Made by a program: the position numbers and the translations under genes. From Paenibacillus donghaensis (lineage in GTDB: Bacteria > Bacillota > Bacilli > Paenibacillales > Paenibacillaceae), in NCBI RefSeq assembly GCF_002192415.1, contig NZ_CP021780.1:2046001-2110000 (forward strand): a stretch of DNA of 64,000 nt, read 5' to 3'. Below the pieces are notes generated by a model. The model worked only from the letters and a program-made list of their open reading frames with translations. It had not been told where the DNA came from and did no database searches. Of the stretch, positions 24,130-31,291 are shown piece after piece. The stretch's first letter is position 1; every line of letters starts with the position of its first letter.

Positions 24130-24759
24130 ATGGTTTTCAATCAGAATGATGTTGTATTGTTTCAAGGCGACAGTATTACAGATTGGGGGCGCAATTACGA
24201 AGATCCGTCATCGCTTGGCGTAGGATACGCATTGATGCTTGCCGGACGGCTGGGCCATCTGTATCCGGACTTGAACCTGAAATTTATCAACCGCGGAATC
24301 AGCGGCAACCGGGCTGTGGATCTGCAGGAGCGTTGGGACAGGGATTGCCTGGAGCTGAAACCGACCTGGGTATCGATCTATATTGGCATCAATGACACGT
24401 GGCGGCGGTATGATTCTGGCCAGGAAACGTCTGCTGCCGATTTCGAAGCCGCTTACCGTGATCTGATTGAGCGGACCCGCAAGACGCTGGATGCCAAGCT
24501 GATACTGCTTGAGCCTTTTGTCCTTCCTGTACCGGAAGACCGCAAAGGCTGGCGTGAGGATCTCGACCCGAAAATTCAGATCGTGCGCGAGCTGGCGCGT
24601 GAATACGGTGCGCTGCTGGTGCCGCTGGACGGCTTGTTTAGCGCAGCCTCAGCCAAGGCGGAGTCGGCCTATTGGGCACCGGACGGCGTGCATCCATCCC
24701 CTGCCGGACATGCGCTGATTACCGACGCATGGCTAAGAGCCGTGGGCGTATTAAGCTAG
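24130..24759 (+). CDS. SGNH/GDSL family hydrolase
   Basis: 209 residues from ATG 24130, which has AGGAGG 8 bases upstream. The catalytic blocks are clear: block I FQGDSITDWGRN (nucleophile Ser), block II NRGISGNRAVDL (Gly), block III IGINDTWRRY (Asn), and block V DGVHPSPAGH (Asp and His). It is likely an esterase acting on acetylated sugars or lipids, in the cytoplasm since no signal peptide is seen. A TATAAT lies about 55 bases upstream. Confidence 0.92.
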   Translation: MVFNQNDVVLFQGDSITDWGRNYEDPSSLGVGYALMLAGRLGHLYPDLNLKFINRGISGNRAVDLQERWDRDCLELKPTWVSIYIGINDTWRRYDSGQETSAADFEAAYRDLIERTRKTLDAKLILLEPFVLPVPEDRKGWREDLDPKIQIVRELAREYGALLVPLDGLFSAASAKAESAYWAPDGVHPSPAGHALITDAWLRAVGVLS

Positions 24760-24799
24760 ACCGCAGCGGGTTCTTTACATATCAAATAGGCATGAAGAG

Positions 24800-24836
24800 G
24801 ACTGAATCCGCTGAATCCGGCGGGTTTGGTCTTTTT
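24800..24836 (+). terminator. Terminator after SGNH hydrolase
   Basis: GACTGAATCCGC and GCGGGTTTGGTC form a 12-bp stem using three G-U pairs, followed by TTTTT. Confidence 0.65.
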
Positions 24837-24892
24837 GCAGATATGTTCTTACCGACCTAACCACCAAACTACCAATTAAAGGAGCACAACTC

Positions 24893-25195
24893 ATGAACCA
24901 ATTATATCAAGACATTATCCGTTTCCGCGATGAACGCGGCTGGAGCGAGCGCAACAATCCGAAGGATCTTGCCATCTCGATCAGCCTGGAGGCTTCAGAG
25001 CTGCTGGAGCACTTCCAGTGAGGTGACTGGCCTGAGCCGGCACGGGAGAAACGCGAGGAGATTGGCGACGAACTGGCCGATGTGCTGATCTATTGTGTCA
25101 CCATGGCCCACGCGATGGATTATGATATAGAGTCGATTATCCGCCATAAAATGGTCAAAAACGCGCAGAAATATCCGCTGAATCCAGCTGAATAG
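24893..25195 (+). pseudogene. MazG-like NTP pyrophosphatase with one nonsense codon
   Basis: The 101-codon frame reads NQLYQDIIRFRDERGW, SLEASELLEHFQ, then TGA (25019-25021), then GDWPEPAREKREEIGDELADVLIYCVTM. This is the all-alpha MazG/dCTPase-like fold, with metal-binding Glu and Asp residues in EASELLEH and EEIGDELADV. Family members have Trp after HFQ, so a TGG-to-TGA change is the simplest explanation. Everything else is intact, including AAAGGAG before ATG 24893. The break is recent or a sequencing error. Confidence 0.8.
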
Positions 25196-25344
25196 CAGTG
25201 CAGCCGTTTTATTGCGAATCCCACGCAGTCAGCGAGGGATTTCTCTATTTTTAAAGGCACTGGTATAATGCAGGTATACATAGTACTGTAATGCACGGCA
25301 AACGGCGGAGCATGAAGCAGTGCACATGAGAGGGAAGTGAACAG

Positions 25345-26091
25345 ATGACAAGTGATTCAGTCAAGGATCTGGAGGGCCTGCAGCTGGCCGGGCAAGTAGT
25401 GGGACACACCATTGCAGTAATGAAAAGCAAGGTGACTCCCGGCATGACTACTGCAGAGCTGGACCAGATAGGTGAAGAAATTCTGAAGCAGTTTGGCGCC
25501 AACTCGGCTCCCAAGGTTACCTACAATTTCCCCGGCAGTACCTGCATCAGTATCAATGAAGAGGTTGCCCACGGCATACCTGGCTCCCGGGTGATCCAGG
25601 AGGGTGACCTGATCAATATCGATGTGTCGGCAGAACTGAACGGGTATTACGGGGATGCGGGCGTCTCTTTTCAGCTGCCGCCTTATAATGAGAAGCTCCA
25701 GCACCTCTGCCGCAGCACGGAGGAAACGATGATGAGTGTGATCAACCATCTGCGCGCTGGTATGAAGGTCAATGAGATTGGCCGGGTCATGGAACGCGAA
25801 GCCAAGAAACGCGGCTATAAAGTGGTGCGCAATCTGTGCAGCCACGGCATCGGCAAAGCCCTGCACGAGAAGCCATATGAGATTCTTCCTTTCTATAATC
25901 CGCGTGTGACAACTGTGCTGAAGGAAGGCCAGGTAATTACGGTGGAGCCGTTTCTGTCTACGGGAACGGATTATGTGGAGCAGCAGGCGGATGGGTGGAC
26001 ACTCAGTGTTACGGACAACAGCCGTGTAGCCCAGTATGAGCACACTATCATCGTTACCAAGGGCGCTCCGATCATCTTGACCAGCGCTTAA
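25345..26091 (+). CDS. map: Methionine aminopeptidase, type I
   Basis: 248 residues, typical length. It removes N-terminal Met from nascent proteins. The five metal ligands are visible: Asp in NIDVSAELNGYYGD (two Asp), His in CSHGIGKALHE, Glu in ITVEPFLSTG, and Glu in AQYEHTIIVT. SINEEVAHGIPG is the conserved substrate-side segment. The gene is not in a ribosomal-protein operon, so it is probably an extra copy. GGGAAG precedes ATG 25345, and TATAAT lies about 80 bases upstream. Confidence 0.95.
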   Translation: MTSDSVKDLEGLQLAGQVVGHTIAVMKSKVTPGMTTAELDQIGEEILKQFGANSAPKVTYNFPGSTCISINEEVAHGIPGSRVIQEGDLINIDVSAELNGYYGDAGVSFQLPPYNEKLQHLCRSTEETMMSVINHLRAGMKVNEIGRVMEREAKKRGYKVVRNLCSHGIGKALHEKPYEILPFYNPRVTTVLKEGQVITVEPFLSTGTDYVEQQADGWTLSVTDNSRVAQYEHTIIVTKGAPIILTSA

Positions 26092-26132
26092 GCTGTGGGG
26101 ATATCGGGGCAGTCAACAGGAGGGAGAGAGTA

Positions 26133-26543
26133 ATCAACAGGAAACTGCGGATAGCCGTCGTTGTTGGCGTTCTGGTCATTGCTGTAGCAGGCCTTACACT
26201 ATATACTTCCAAAAGTTACTACCCCAATCATCCGGTTCCGGGTCTCTCCAAGGCGGAATTGTTGTCTGCCGTGCAGCAGGGCAATGGCGGAGAGCTTGTG
26301 AAGCTGACCGCGCTGCAGGGGCAAGCTTGGTATGCGTACCGGGGAAATCAGGCAGAGGGCAGCCGTCAGTTGATTCGGAACGCCGGAGAGGCCCAGTGGA
26401 GCTTCAAGGAGCAGCTTGGCGCAGGCTATATATTCGAGGCGGAGGATGGCAGCGAGCGGGAGGCGGTGGCGGTCAGCCAGATGTGGACCCGCAGCTATGT
26501 CTTATATAAGGTTCCCGCTGCTCTGGATGAAGCTATGGATTGA
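26133..26543 (+). CDS. Small membrane-anchored hypothetical protein
   Basis: The frame encodes RKLRIAVVVGVLVIAVAGLTLY, a basic start and membrane helix, followed by YYPNHPVPGLSKAELLSAVQQG and a soluble domain of about 100 residues. No ATG, GTG or TTG precedes the helix. GGAGGGAG at 26119-26126 lies 6 bases before ATC 26133, the likely position of the original or functional start. The internal TTG 26259 would give only the soluble part. It ends 14 bases before the next gene. No family is recognised. Confidence 0.6.
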   Translation: MNRKLRIAVVVGVLVIAVAGLTLYTSKSYYPNHPVPGLSKAELLSAVQQGNGGELVKLTALQGQAWYAYRGNQAEGSRQLIRNAGEAQWSFKEQLGAGYIFEAEDGSEREAVAVSQMWTRSYVLYKVPAALDEAMD

Positions 26544-26557
26544 AGGAGGAGCAGAGG

Positions 26558-27139
26558 ATGAAGATTGCCTGTATTCTTTTTGACGGAATTACCTTTCTGG
26601 ATTTCGCCGGGTTCTATGATGTCGTTAACCGTCTGGGCAACTATACCCCGGATCGAGAGCTGATTCTGGATATCTGTGCTGCTAGGGCGGAAGTGACGGA
26701 TGAGCTTGGACTTACGGTCAAGGCGGGCAAGGTGCTGCCCGATCTGGCTTCCTATGATCTGGTGTTTGTGCCGGGAGGCATGGGAACAAGGCGACTGCGG
26801 TATGATGAAGCTTTTGTCGCCTGGTTAAGAAGCGCTCGGCATGTGCCTTATCTCGTATCTGTCTGCACGGGATCGTTGCTGCTGGGAGCGGCGGGTTTCC
26901 TGGAAGGCAAAGCGGCGACAACCCATCCGGCGGCTTATGATCTGCTTGCCCCATATTGCCGGCAGGTGGAGAAGGCCCGCATTGTACAGGACGGTACGTT
27001 GATTACCGCCGGAGGAGTGGCAACCTCGATAGATCTGGGACTATACGTTATTGCCCTTTTGGCGGGTGATGCAGCGAAACGCGAGGTTATGAAACAGATC
27101 GACTATCCTTATGAGCTGCAGGGCGTAATCTGTGTGTAG
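26558..27139 (+). CDS. DJ-1/PfpI family protein
   Basis: 193 residues of the class I glutamine-amidotransferase-like fold. The N-terminal KIACILFDGITFLDFAGFYDV is typical of the DJ-1/PfpI group. The reactive Cys lies at the nucleophile elbow in LVSVCTGSLLLGAAG, and HPAAYDLL follows. VFVPGGMG is the conserved turn. The role may be stress related or enzymatic. GGAGGAG before ATG 26558 decides this start. It seems to be cotranscribed with the anchored protein upstream and the HEAT-like protein 26 bases downstream. Confidence 0.88.
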   Translation: MKIACILFDGITFLDFAGFYDVVNRLGNYTPDRELILDICAARAEVTDELGLTVKAGKVLPDLASYDLVFVPGGMGTRRLRYDEAFVAWLRSARHVPYLVSVCTGSLLLGAAGFLEGKAATTHPAAYDLLAPYCRQVEKARIVQDGTLITAGGVATSIDLGLYVIALLAGDAAKREVMKQIDYPYELQGVICV

Positions 27140-27165
27140 AAGGTAAAGTTAAGGAAGAAGGAAAC

Positions 27166-27984
27166 GTGATGAGCAGGCAGAAGCTGACAGAAATACCAAT
27201 GGATCAATGGATCGGCGATAGAGCGCAATGGGAAAGACTGGCTGCCTGTTTACTGGAGCAGAGTGGTCTGCCCGGCCCGCGGGCCAATCTGGAACTAAGC
27301 GGGCAATTTGCACAGCAATATGCCCGTGCGGAGCTTGATGAGCCGGCCTGGGAGCTGCTGCTCGCCTGGGCGGCGCTGCCGGCTGCGGAGGCCGGGGTGA
27401 ACGAGCGACGCGAGTTTCTGCCGTTCTGCGCGGTGCAGGCGGCAGGTGTCTACTACAGCTATGCCGCAGCGGAGCGGCGCGGCGTGCTGGAAGCGCTGCT
27501 GCAATCAGCGCTGAATGATTCACGGTGGCGGCTGCGCGAAGCCGGGGCCATTGGGCTGCAGAGCCTCGGCGAAGCCGATTTCGGCCTGCTGCGGAAGCTG
27601 CTAGAAGTCTGGGCGCCGGAGGCGACGCTGCTGGAGCAGCGGGGGGTTATGGCGGCCTTGGCTCACCCGCCGCTGCTGAAGCGGCAGGAGAATGCAATGT
27701 ATGCCCTCCGGCTGGCGGAAGGCATCATGGATGGCATCCTGTCCGGTTCGACCGCGCAGGCCAATCCTGAAGATTACCGCGTATTGTCCAAAGGGCTGGA
27801 GTATAGCCTGAGCGTCTTTACGGCGAGTGCGCCGGAGCCGGGCTTCGCCTTGCTGCGCAGGTTCGCAGCAACCGGAGACCCACGGCTGCTGCGGATTGTG
27901 AAGAGCAATCTGGGCAAAACGCGACTGAGCAAACGTTATGCGGCTGAAGTGGCTGAACTCCTGGCCGGATTGACAACCCTATAA
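27166..27984 (+). CDS. Hypothetical HEAT-repeat-like protein
   Basis: 272 residues, strongly helical and rich in Ala, Leu, Glu and Arg. Segments such as LLQSALNDSRWRLREAGAIGLQSLGE look like HEAT-type paired helices, which often act as protein-binding scaffolds. No catalytic motif is seen. GAAGGAAACGTG precedes the ATG. It follows the DJ-1 family gene closely, suggesting cotranscription, but the role is unknown. Confidence 0.7.
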   Translation: MMSRQKLTEIPMDQWIGDRAQWERLAACLLEQSGLPGPRANLELSGQFAQQYARAELDEPAWELLLAWAALPAAEAGVNERREFLPFCAVQAAGVYYSYAAAERRGVLEALLQSALNDSRWRLREAGAIGLQSLGEADFGLLRKLLEVWAPEATLLEQRGVMAALAHPPLLKRQENAMYALRLAEGIMDGILSGSTAQANPEDYRVLSKGLEYSLSVFTASAPEPGFALLRRFAATGDPRLLRIVKSNLGKTRLSKRYAAEVAELLAGLTTL

Positions 27985-27987
27985 ATT

Positions 27988-28003
27988 GTAACTATTATAG
28001 TTG
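27988..28003. promoter_or_regulatory. Putative operator upstream of the Rrf2 gene
   Basis: GTAACTATTATAGTTGC is an imperfect palindrome (GTAACTAT / ATAGTTGC) about 35 bases before the Rrf2-family start. It could be the autoregulatory site of that protein. Confidence 0.45.
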
Positions 28004-28038
28004 CATCTTATGTGTTCTGAACGGAAGGAGAGCTTATC

Positions 28039-28467
28039 ATGAACATCAGCACCAGATTTGCAGTGGCTATCCATATCCTGACGTTGATCGACAGCAACAA
28101 GGAAGGGCGCAGCACCTCAGAATGGATTGCCGGCAGCGTCAACACCAATCCGGTGGTGATCCGCAGAATCACAGGCATGCTGAGCAAGGCCGGACTGGTC
28201 GATGTGCGGCCCGGTATCGCCGGAGCGAGATTGACCCGGAAGACTGAAGAGGTCACCTTGCTGCAGATTTATAAGGCGGTGAATGCCGTGGAGGCCAATT
28301 CCCTGTTCTCCGTGCATGAGCATCCGAATCCGGCCTGTCCGGTTGGCCGGAACATCGCCGGAGCAATCGTGCCGGTGTTCTCATTAGCCCAGCATGCCAT
28401 GGAGAAAGTGCTACAGGAGGTTACCTTGGCGCAGATCGTCGAGTCGATACCTGCCGACGGATCATAG
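28039..28467 (+). CDS. Rrf2 family transcriptional regulator
   Basis: 142 residues. The N-terminal winged helix reads NISTRFAVAIHILTLID, WIAGSVNTNPVVIRRITGMLSKAGLV, with the wing GIAGARLTR. The middle HEHPNPACPVGRNI has a single Cys, not the three-cysteine iron-sulfur cluster of IscR or NsrR. The pattern is closest to the YwnA/HypR-like group, which sense oxidants or electrophiles. GGAAGGAG lies upstream. A palindrome 35 bases upstream may be its operator. Confidence 0.88.
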   Translation: MNISTRFAVAIHILTLIDSNKEGRSTSEWIAGSVNTNPVVIRRITGMLSKAGLVDVRPGIAGARLTRKTEEVTLLQIYKAVNAVEANSLFSVHEHPNPACPVGRNIAGAIVPVFSLAQHAMEKVLQEVTLAQIVESIPADGS

Positions 28468-28595
28468 CCAAGCCCAGGTGGATTCCCGGCCAAGAATGAA
28501 GCGAAAGAGAGTGCACCGGAAGAGAAGAGCAGGCTCTGATCTTAATGCGTGCGCTTTTTATGATGCATTAGTGGCCTATAAGGAGAGATATTCAG

Positions 28596-28772
28596 ATGGA
28601 ACTTATATTCGCCGGATTATGGTTGTTAAGCCTGTTTGTGTTTGTGCTGGTAATCCGCAATGCGATTGATGGCTCGAAGACGTCGCGCAAGCTGGACCTG
28701 TTGGTTCAGGAGATCCGGCTGCTGCGGAAGGAAATTAAAGACAACAAGCATATTATAGATAAAAAAGTATAA
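28596..28772 (+). CDS. Small single-pass membrane protein
   Basis: 58 residues. One membrane helix (ELIFAGLWLLSLFVFVLVI) is followed by a charged amphipathic or coiled-coil tail (LDLLVQEIRLLRKEIKDNK). AAGGAGAG lies about 8 bases before ATG 28596. The ATG frame is continuous to TAA 28770-28772. Such helix plus coiled-coil proteins are common in Bacillales. Function is unknown. Confidence 0.65.
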   Translation: MELIFAGLWLLSLFVFVLVIRNAIDGSKTSRKLDLLVQEIRLLRKEIKDNKHIIDKKV

Positions 28773-28825
28773 AAAGATAAAAAAGTAAAAGCAGCGGCTT
28801 AGCCTGCTTACAGGAGGTTCAACCG

Positions 28826-29569
28826 ATGGATCAAATTGCAATCATCTCTGATATTCACGGCAATATGCCCGCTCTGGAAGCGGTGCTTCAGGATATACAG
28901 CGGCACGGCATCAGCAGAATCATGTGTCTGGGGGATATTGCCGGCAAAGGACCCAGCTCTGATCTGGTTGTTGACACGATTCGCTCAGCCTGCGAGCAGG
29001 TGGTCAAGGGCAATTGGGATGATCTGATCTCCCAGGTAGGCGTCCATGATTTCACGAAATGGCATCAGGAGCTTATGGGTTCCGAGCGGCTTGAATATCT
29101 CGGCAGCCTGCCGTTCTCGATCGAGTTCATGATGAGCGGCAGATTCGTCCGGCTGTTCCATGCTTCTCCGCGCAGCATGTATGAACGGGTTCAGCCCTGG
29201 GATGATGAAGAGCAGAGGAAGTCGCTCTTTGCGGCATCCGAGTTATCCTTGGTGCAGCGGCCTGCCGATGTGGCCGGCTATGGCGATATCCACAATGCTT
29301 TTCTGCAGAATCTCGGGGGACGGACCTTGTTCAATGCCGGAAGTGTAGGTAATCCGCTCGATATCACACAGGCCTCTTATGTCATTCTGGAAGGCGAATA
29401 CGGTGGGGAGACACCGGCTCCGTTCAGCATCCGTTTCGAAAGAGTGCCTTACGATATTGAACAGGCTGTTCAGCAAGCGGTGGAAGCGCAAATGCCTTAT
29501 TTGGAGCCGTATATCAGAGAGCTGCGTACCGCGCAGTACCGGGGACTTCCGCAGCCCAAGCAGGATTAG
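28826..29569 (+). CDS. Metallophosphoesterase family protein
   Basis: 247 residues of the calcineurin-like fold. Metal ligands appear in order: IISDIHGNMPALEAV (Asp, His), CLGDIAGKGP (Asp), VKGNWDD (Asn; GNxD in place of GNHD), FHASPRS (His), and GYGDIHNAFLQ (His; the usual GHTH is changed). The group includes YfcE/MJ0936-like phosphodiesterases. ACAGGAGG lies upstream. Changes in two motifs may alter activity or specificity. Confidence 0.88.
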   Translation: MDQIAIISDIHGNMPALEAVLQDIQRHGISRIMCLGDIAGKGPSSDLVVDTIRSACEQVVKGNWDDLISQVGVHDFTKWHQELMGSERLEYLGSLPFSIEFMMSGRFVRLFHASPRSMYERVQPWDDEEQRKSLFAASELSLVQRPADVAGYGDIHNAFLQNLGGRTLFNAGSVGNPLDITQASYVILEGEYGGETPAPFSIRFERVPYDIEQAVQQAVEAQMPYLEPYIRELRTAQYRGLPQPKQD

Positions 29570-29699
29570 CTCAAACAGCGGAAACTGAGATTAAGGTCAC
29601 TGAAAGCTTCGTGGCGGCAGCTGTAAGATGTTACTGTACTTATCCGGCAGGAGAACGTAACGGGATCAGTATAACGAAGCTTGGAGGGAGACAATAACG

Positions 29700-30170
29700 A
29701 TGGAATACGGGATGGTTAATGTTCTGGACAGGCATCTTGAACCGGTGCTGGTTATGCTGGAGCAGCTGGTAGAGGTGTGTCCGGAGGACATCTGGTTGGA
29801 CCGCAGACGCAATTACTGGAAACATGTGCTTCATGCGATTACTGGGATTGCGTTCTGGATGCGGCAGCAGGACGAAACGTTTCAACTGCCGGATTTCGGC
29901 AACGGCATTTCACCCGACTTCGAGGATGAAAGTACTGCCAGCCCAACCATGGCTGAAGTGACCGGCTATATCCGGCAGATGAAGGACAAAGCAGTAGGTT
30001 TCCTGAAGCAGCTGGACGACAGCGGATTGCTGGCAGCTTCGGCGGTCTATCCCCCTATGACGCAGGCCGATGTGGTCATTATGCAGATCCGGCATATTCA
30101 GCACCACATCGGCTATTGCAACCATATTCTCAGTGAAAGCGGCCACCATACAGTCCTATGGCAGGGCTAA
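29700..30170 (+). CDS. DinB-like family protein
   Basis: 156 residues in a four-helix pattern. WKHVLHAITGIAFWM contains the first conserved His, and IRHIQHHIGYCNHIL carries the C-terminal His pair of the DinB/YfiT metal-binding fold. The family includes damage-inducible proteins and thiol-dependent transferases; the reaction here is unknown. GGAGGGAG precedes ATG 29700. The gene is followed after 44 bases by a small coiled-coil protein. Confidence 0.82.
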   Translation: MEYGMVNVLDRHLEPVLVMLEQLVEVCPEDIWLDRRRNYWKHVLHAITGIAFWMRQQDETFQLPDFGNGISPDFEDESTASPTMAEVTGYIRQMKDKAVGFLKQLDDSGLLAASAVYPPMTQADVVIMQIRHIQHHIGYCNHILSESGHHTVLWQG

Positions 30171-30214
30171 GGAGAATAAAGCTGAATGCTCTATGTTTAG
30201 AAAGGAGGGATCGT

Positions 30215-30487
30215 ATGTCCTATTCACAGAAATTATCTCCCTCACTGATCTCCGATATTCTTCATCTGGAGCAGAGCCTGCAGGCAGCGAAGCAGCGCTT
30301 GACAGAGTCCAGGAAGCTGATCAGCAGCTATGAACTCCGGTTAGCCGAATTGGCATCCCCGCAAGGGGACGAGACGGCGGAGCAGGAAGACCTGCTTACA
30401 CAAACTTCCATCCAGCAGGCGCTGTGTACAGCGGCCGAACAAGAAATCGCGGAGTTGGATGCCGAACTGGACCGGCTTGAAGAATAA
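30215..30487 (+). CDS. Small coiled-coil hypothetical protein
   Basis: 90 residues, almost entirely helical with heptad-like spacing (ILHLEQSLQAAKQRLTESRK, EQEIAELDAELDRLEE). It is acidic with no Cys motif except one isolated residue. AAAGGAGGG 7 bases before ATG 30215 decides the start. It is followed by a terminator, so it likely ends the transcript of the DinB-like gene. Function is unknown. Confidence 0.7.
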   Translation: MSYSQKLSPSLISDILHLEQSLQAAKQRLTESRKLISSYELRLAELASPQGDETAEQEDLLTQTSIQQALCTAAEQEIAELDAELDRLEE

Positions 30488-30501
30488 GTGGCCTGTTCTG
30501 A

Positions 30502-30532
30502 AAGTCTCGCCTGTTAGCGGTGAGGCTTTTTT
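30502..30532 (+). terminator. Terminator
   Basis: AAGTCTCGCC and GGTGAGGCTT form a 10-bp stem with two G-U pairs, followed by TTTTTT. Confidence 0.8.
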
Positions 30533-30574
30533 AATGAGTAATTTTTCAATAAAATGGTTATATTACCCGCTTGA

Positions 30575-30603
30575 TTGATTAGAGTCAGTGCCCATGCTAC
30601 ACT
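30575..30603 (+). promoter_or_regulatory. Putative sigma-A promoter of the bphO-bphP operon
   Basis: TTGATT (30575-30580) and TACACT (30598-30603) are spaced by 17 bases, about 75 bases before the heme oxygenase start. Confidence 0.5.
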
Positions 30604-30676
30604 AAGTTGATTCTAAATCTAACGGCTGTTCTGGGAGATTTAGTGCAACTTATAGAGGAAATTTGGTGATTAATTG

Positions 30677-31291
30677 ATGGAATCCAATATTATGGAACGG
30701 CTGAAGGCAGAAACAGGCCCTTATCATAGACAAGTAGAATCCAACCGCTATGCCAGAGCAATTACAGACCAGACGTTAACGCTGAATGAATACCGTCTGT
30801 ACTTGCAGAAATTCTATGGCTTCGTATACCCTATGGAAGGCAGACTTCCTTCAACTATAGAATGGAAGGGGAGCACACTTAGAGCGACGGACAGAACCAA
30901 ATCGGGGCTGCTGGTGCTGGATCTGCTCCAGTTAGGCTTAACGCAGGAGGACATCGGTCAGCTTCCGCTCTGTACAGCACTGCCCGATGTCTCTACGCCT
31001 GCCGCGCAATATGGTTTCCTGTATGTCATGGAAGGCTCTACACTGGGTGGGCAGATGATTACGGCTATGCTGAAGCAGCGGTTGGCGCTGGAGCCGGAGG
31101 CCGGGCTGCATTACTTCAACGGCTACGGCAAGGACACACGGGTGCGCTGGAGCGAATTCCGCGAGACGCTGCTGTCTGCTGCGCTGTCGGAAGAGGATCG
31201 GCAAGCTGTGGTGGATGCAGCGCAGGATACCTTCGTTAAGCTGGGCCGTTGGCTGGATGAACCACAGAAACTGGAGGCTGAGCATGCCTGA
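30677..31291 (+). CDS. bphO: Biliverdin-producing heme oxygenase
   Basis: 204 residues of the heme oxygenase fold. The heme-ligand His is in AETGPYHRQVESN, and QYGFLYVMEGSTLGGQMI is the conserved distal-helix region with its Gly pair. It opens heme to biliverdin, which is the chromophore of bacteriophytochromes. The gene overlaps the phytochrome gene by 8 bases, so pigment and apoprotein would be made together. ATG 30677 lacks an ideal ribosome site; GAGG is 17 bases upstream. Confidence 0.93.
   Translation: MESNIMERLKAETGPYHRQVESNRYARAITDQTLTLNEYRLYLQKFYGFVYPMEGRLPSTIEWKGSTLRATDRTKSGLLVLDLLQLGLTQEDIGQLPLCTALPDVSTPAAQYGFLYVMEGSTLGGQMITAMLKQRLALEPEAGLHYFNGYGKDTRVRWSEFRETLLSAALSEEDRQAVVDAAQDTFVKLGRWLDEPQKLEAEHA

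Noticed and set aside
25019..25021. TGA as a selenocysteine or reassigned Trp codon
   Set aside because: All other genes use TGA as a stop, the family has Trp here, and no selenocysteine element is seen. A point mutation or read error is simpler.
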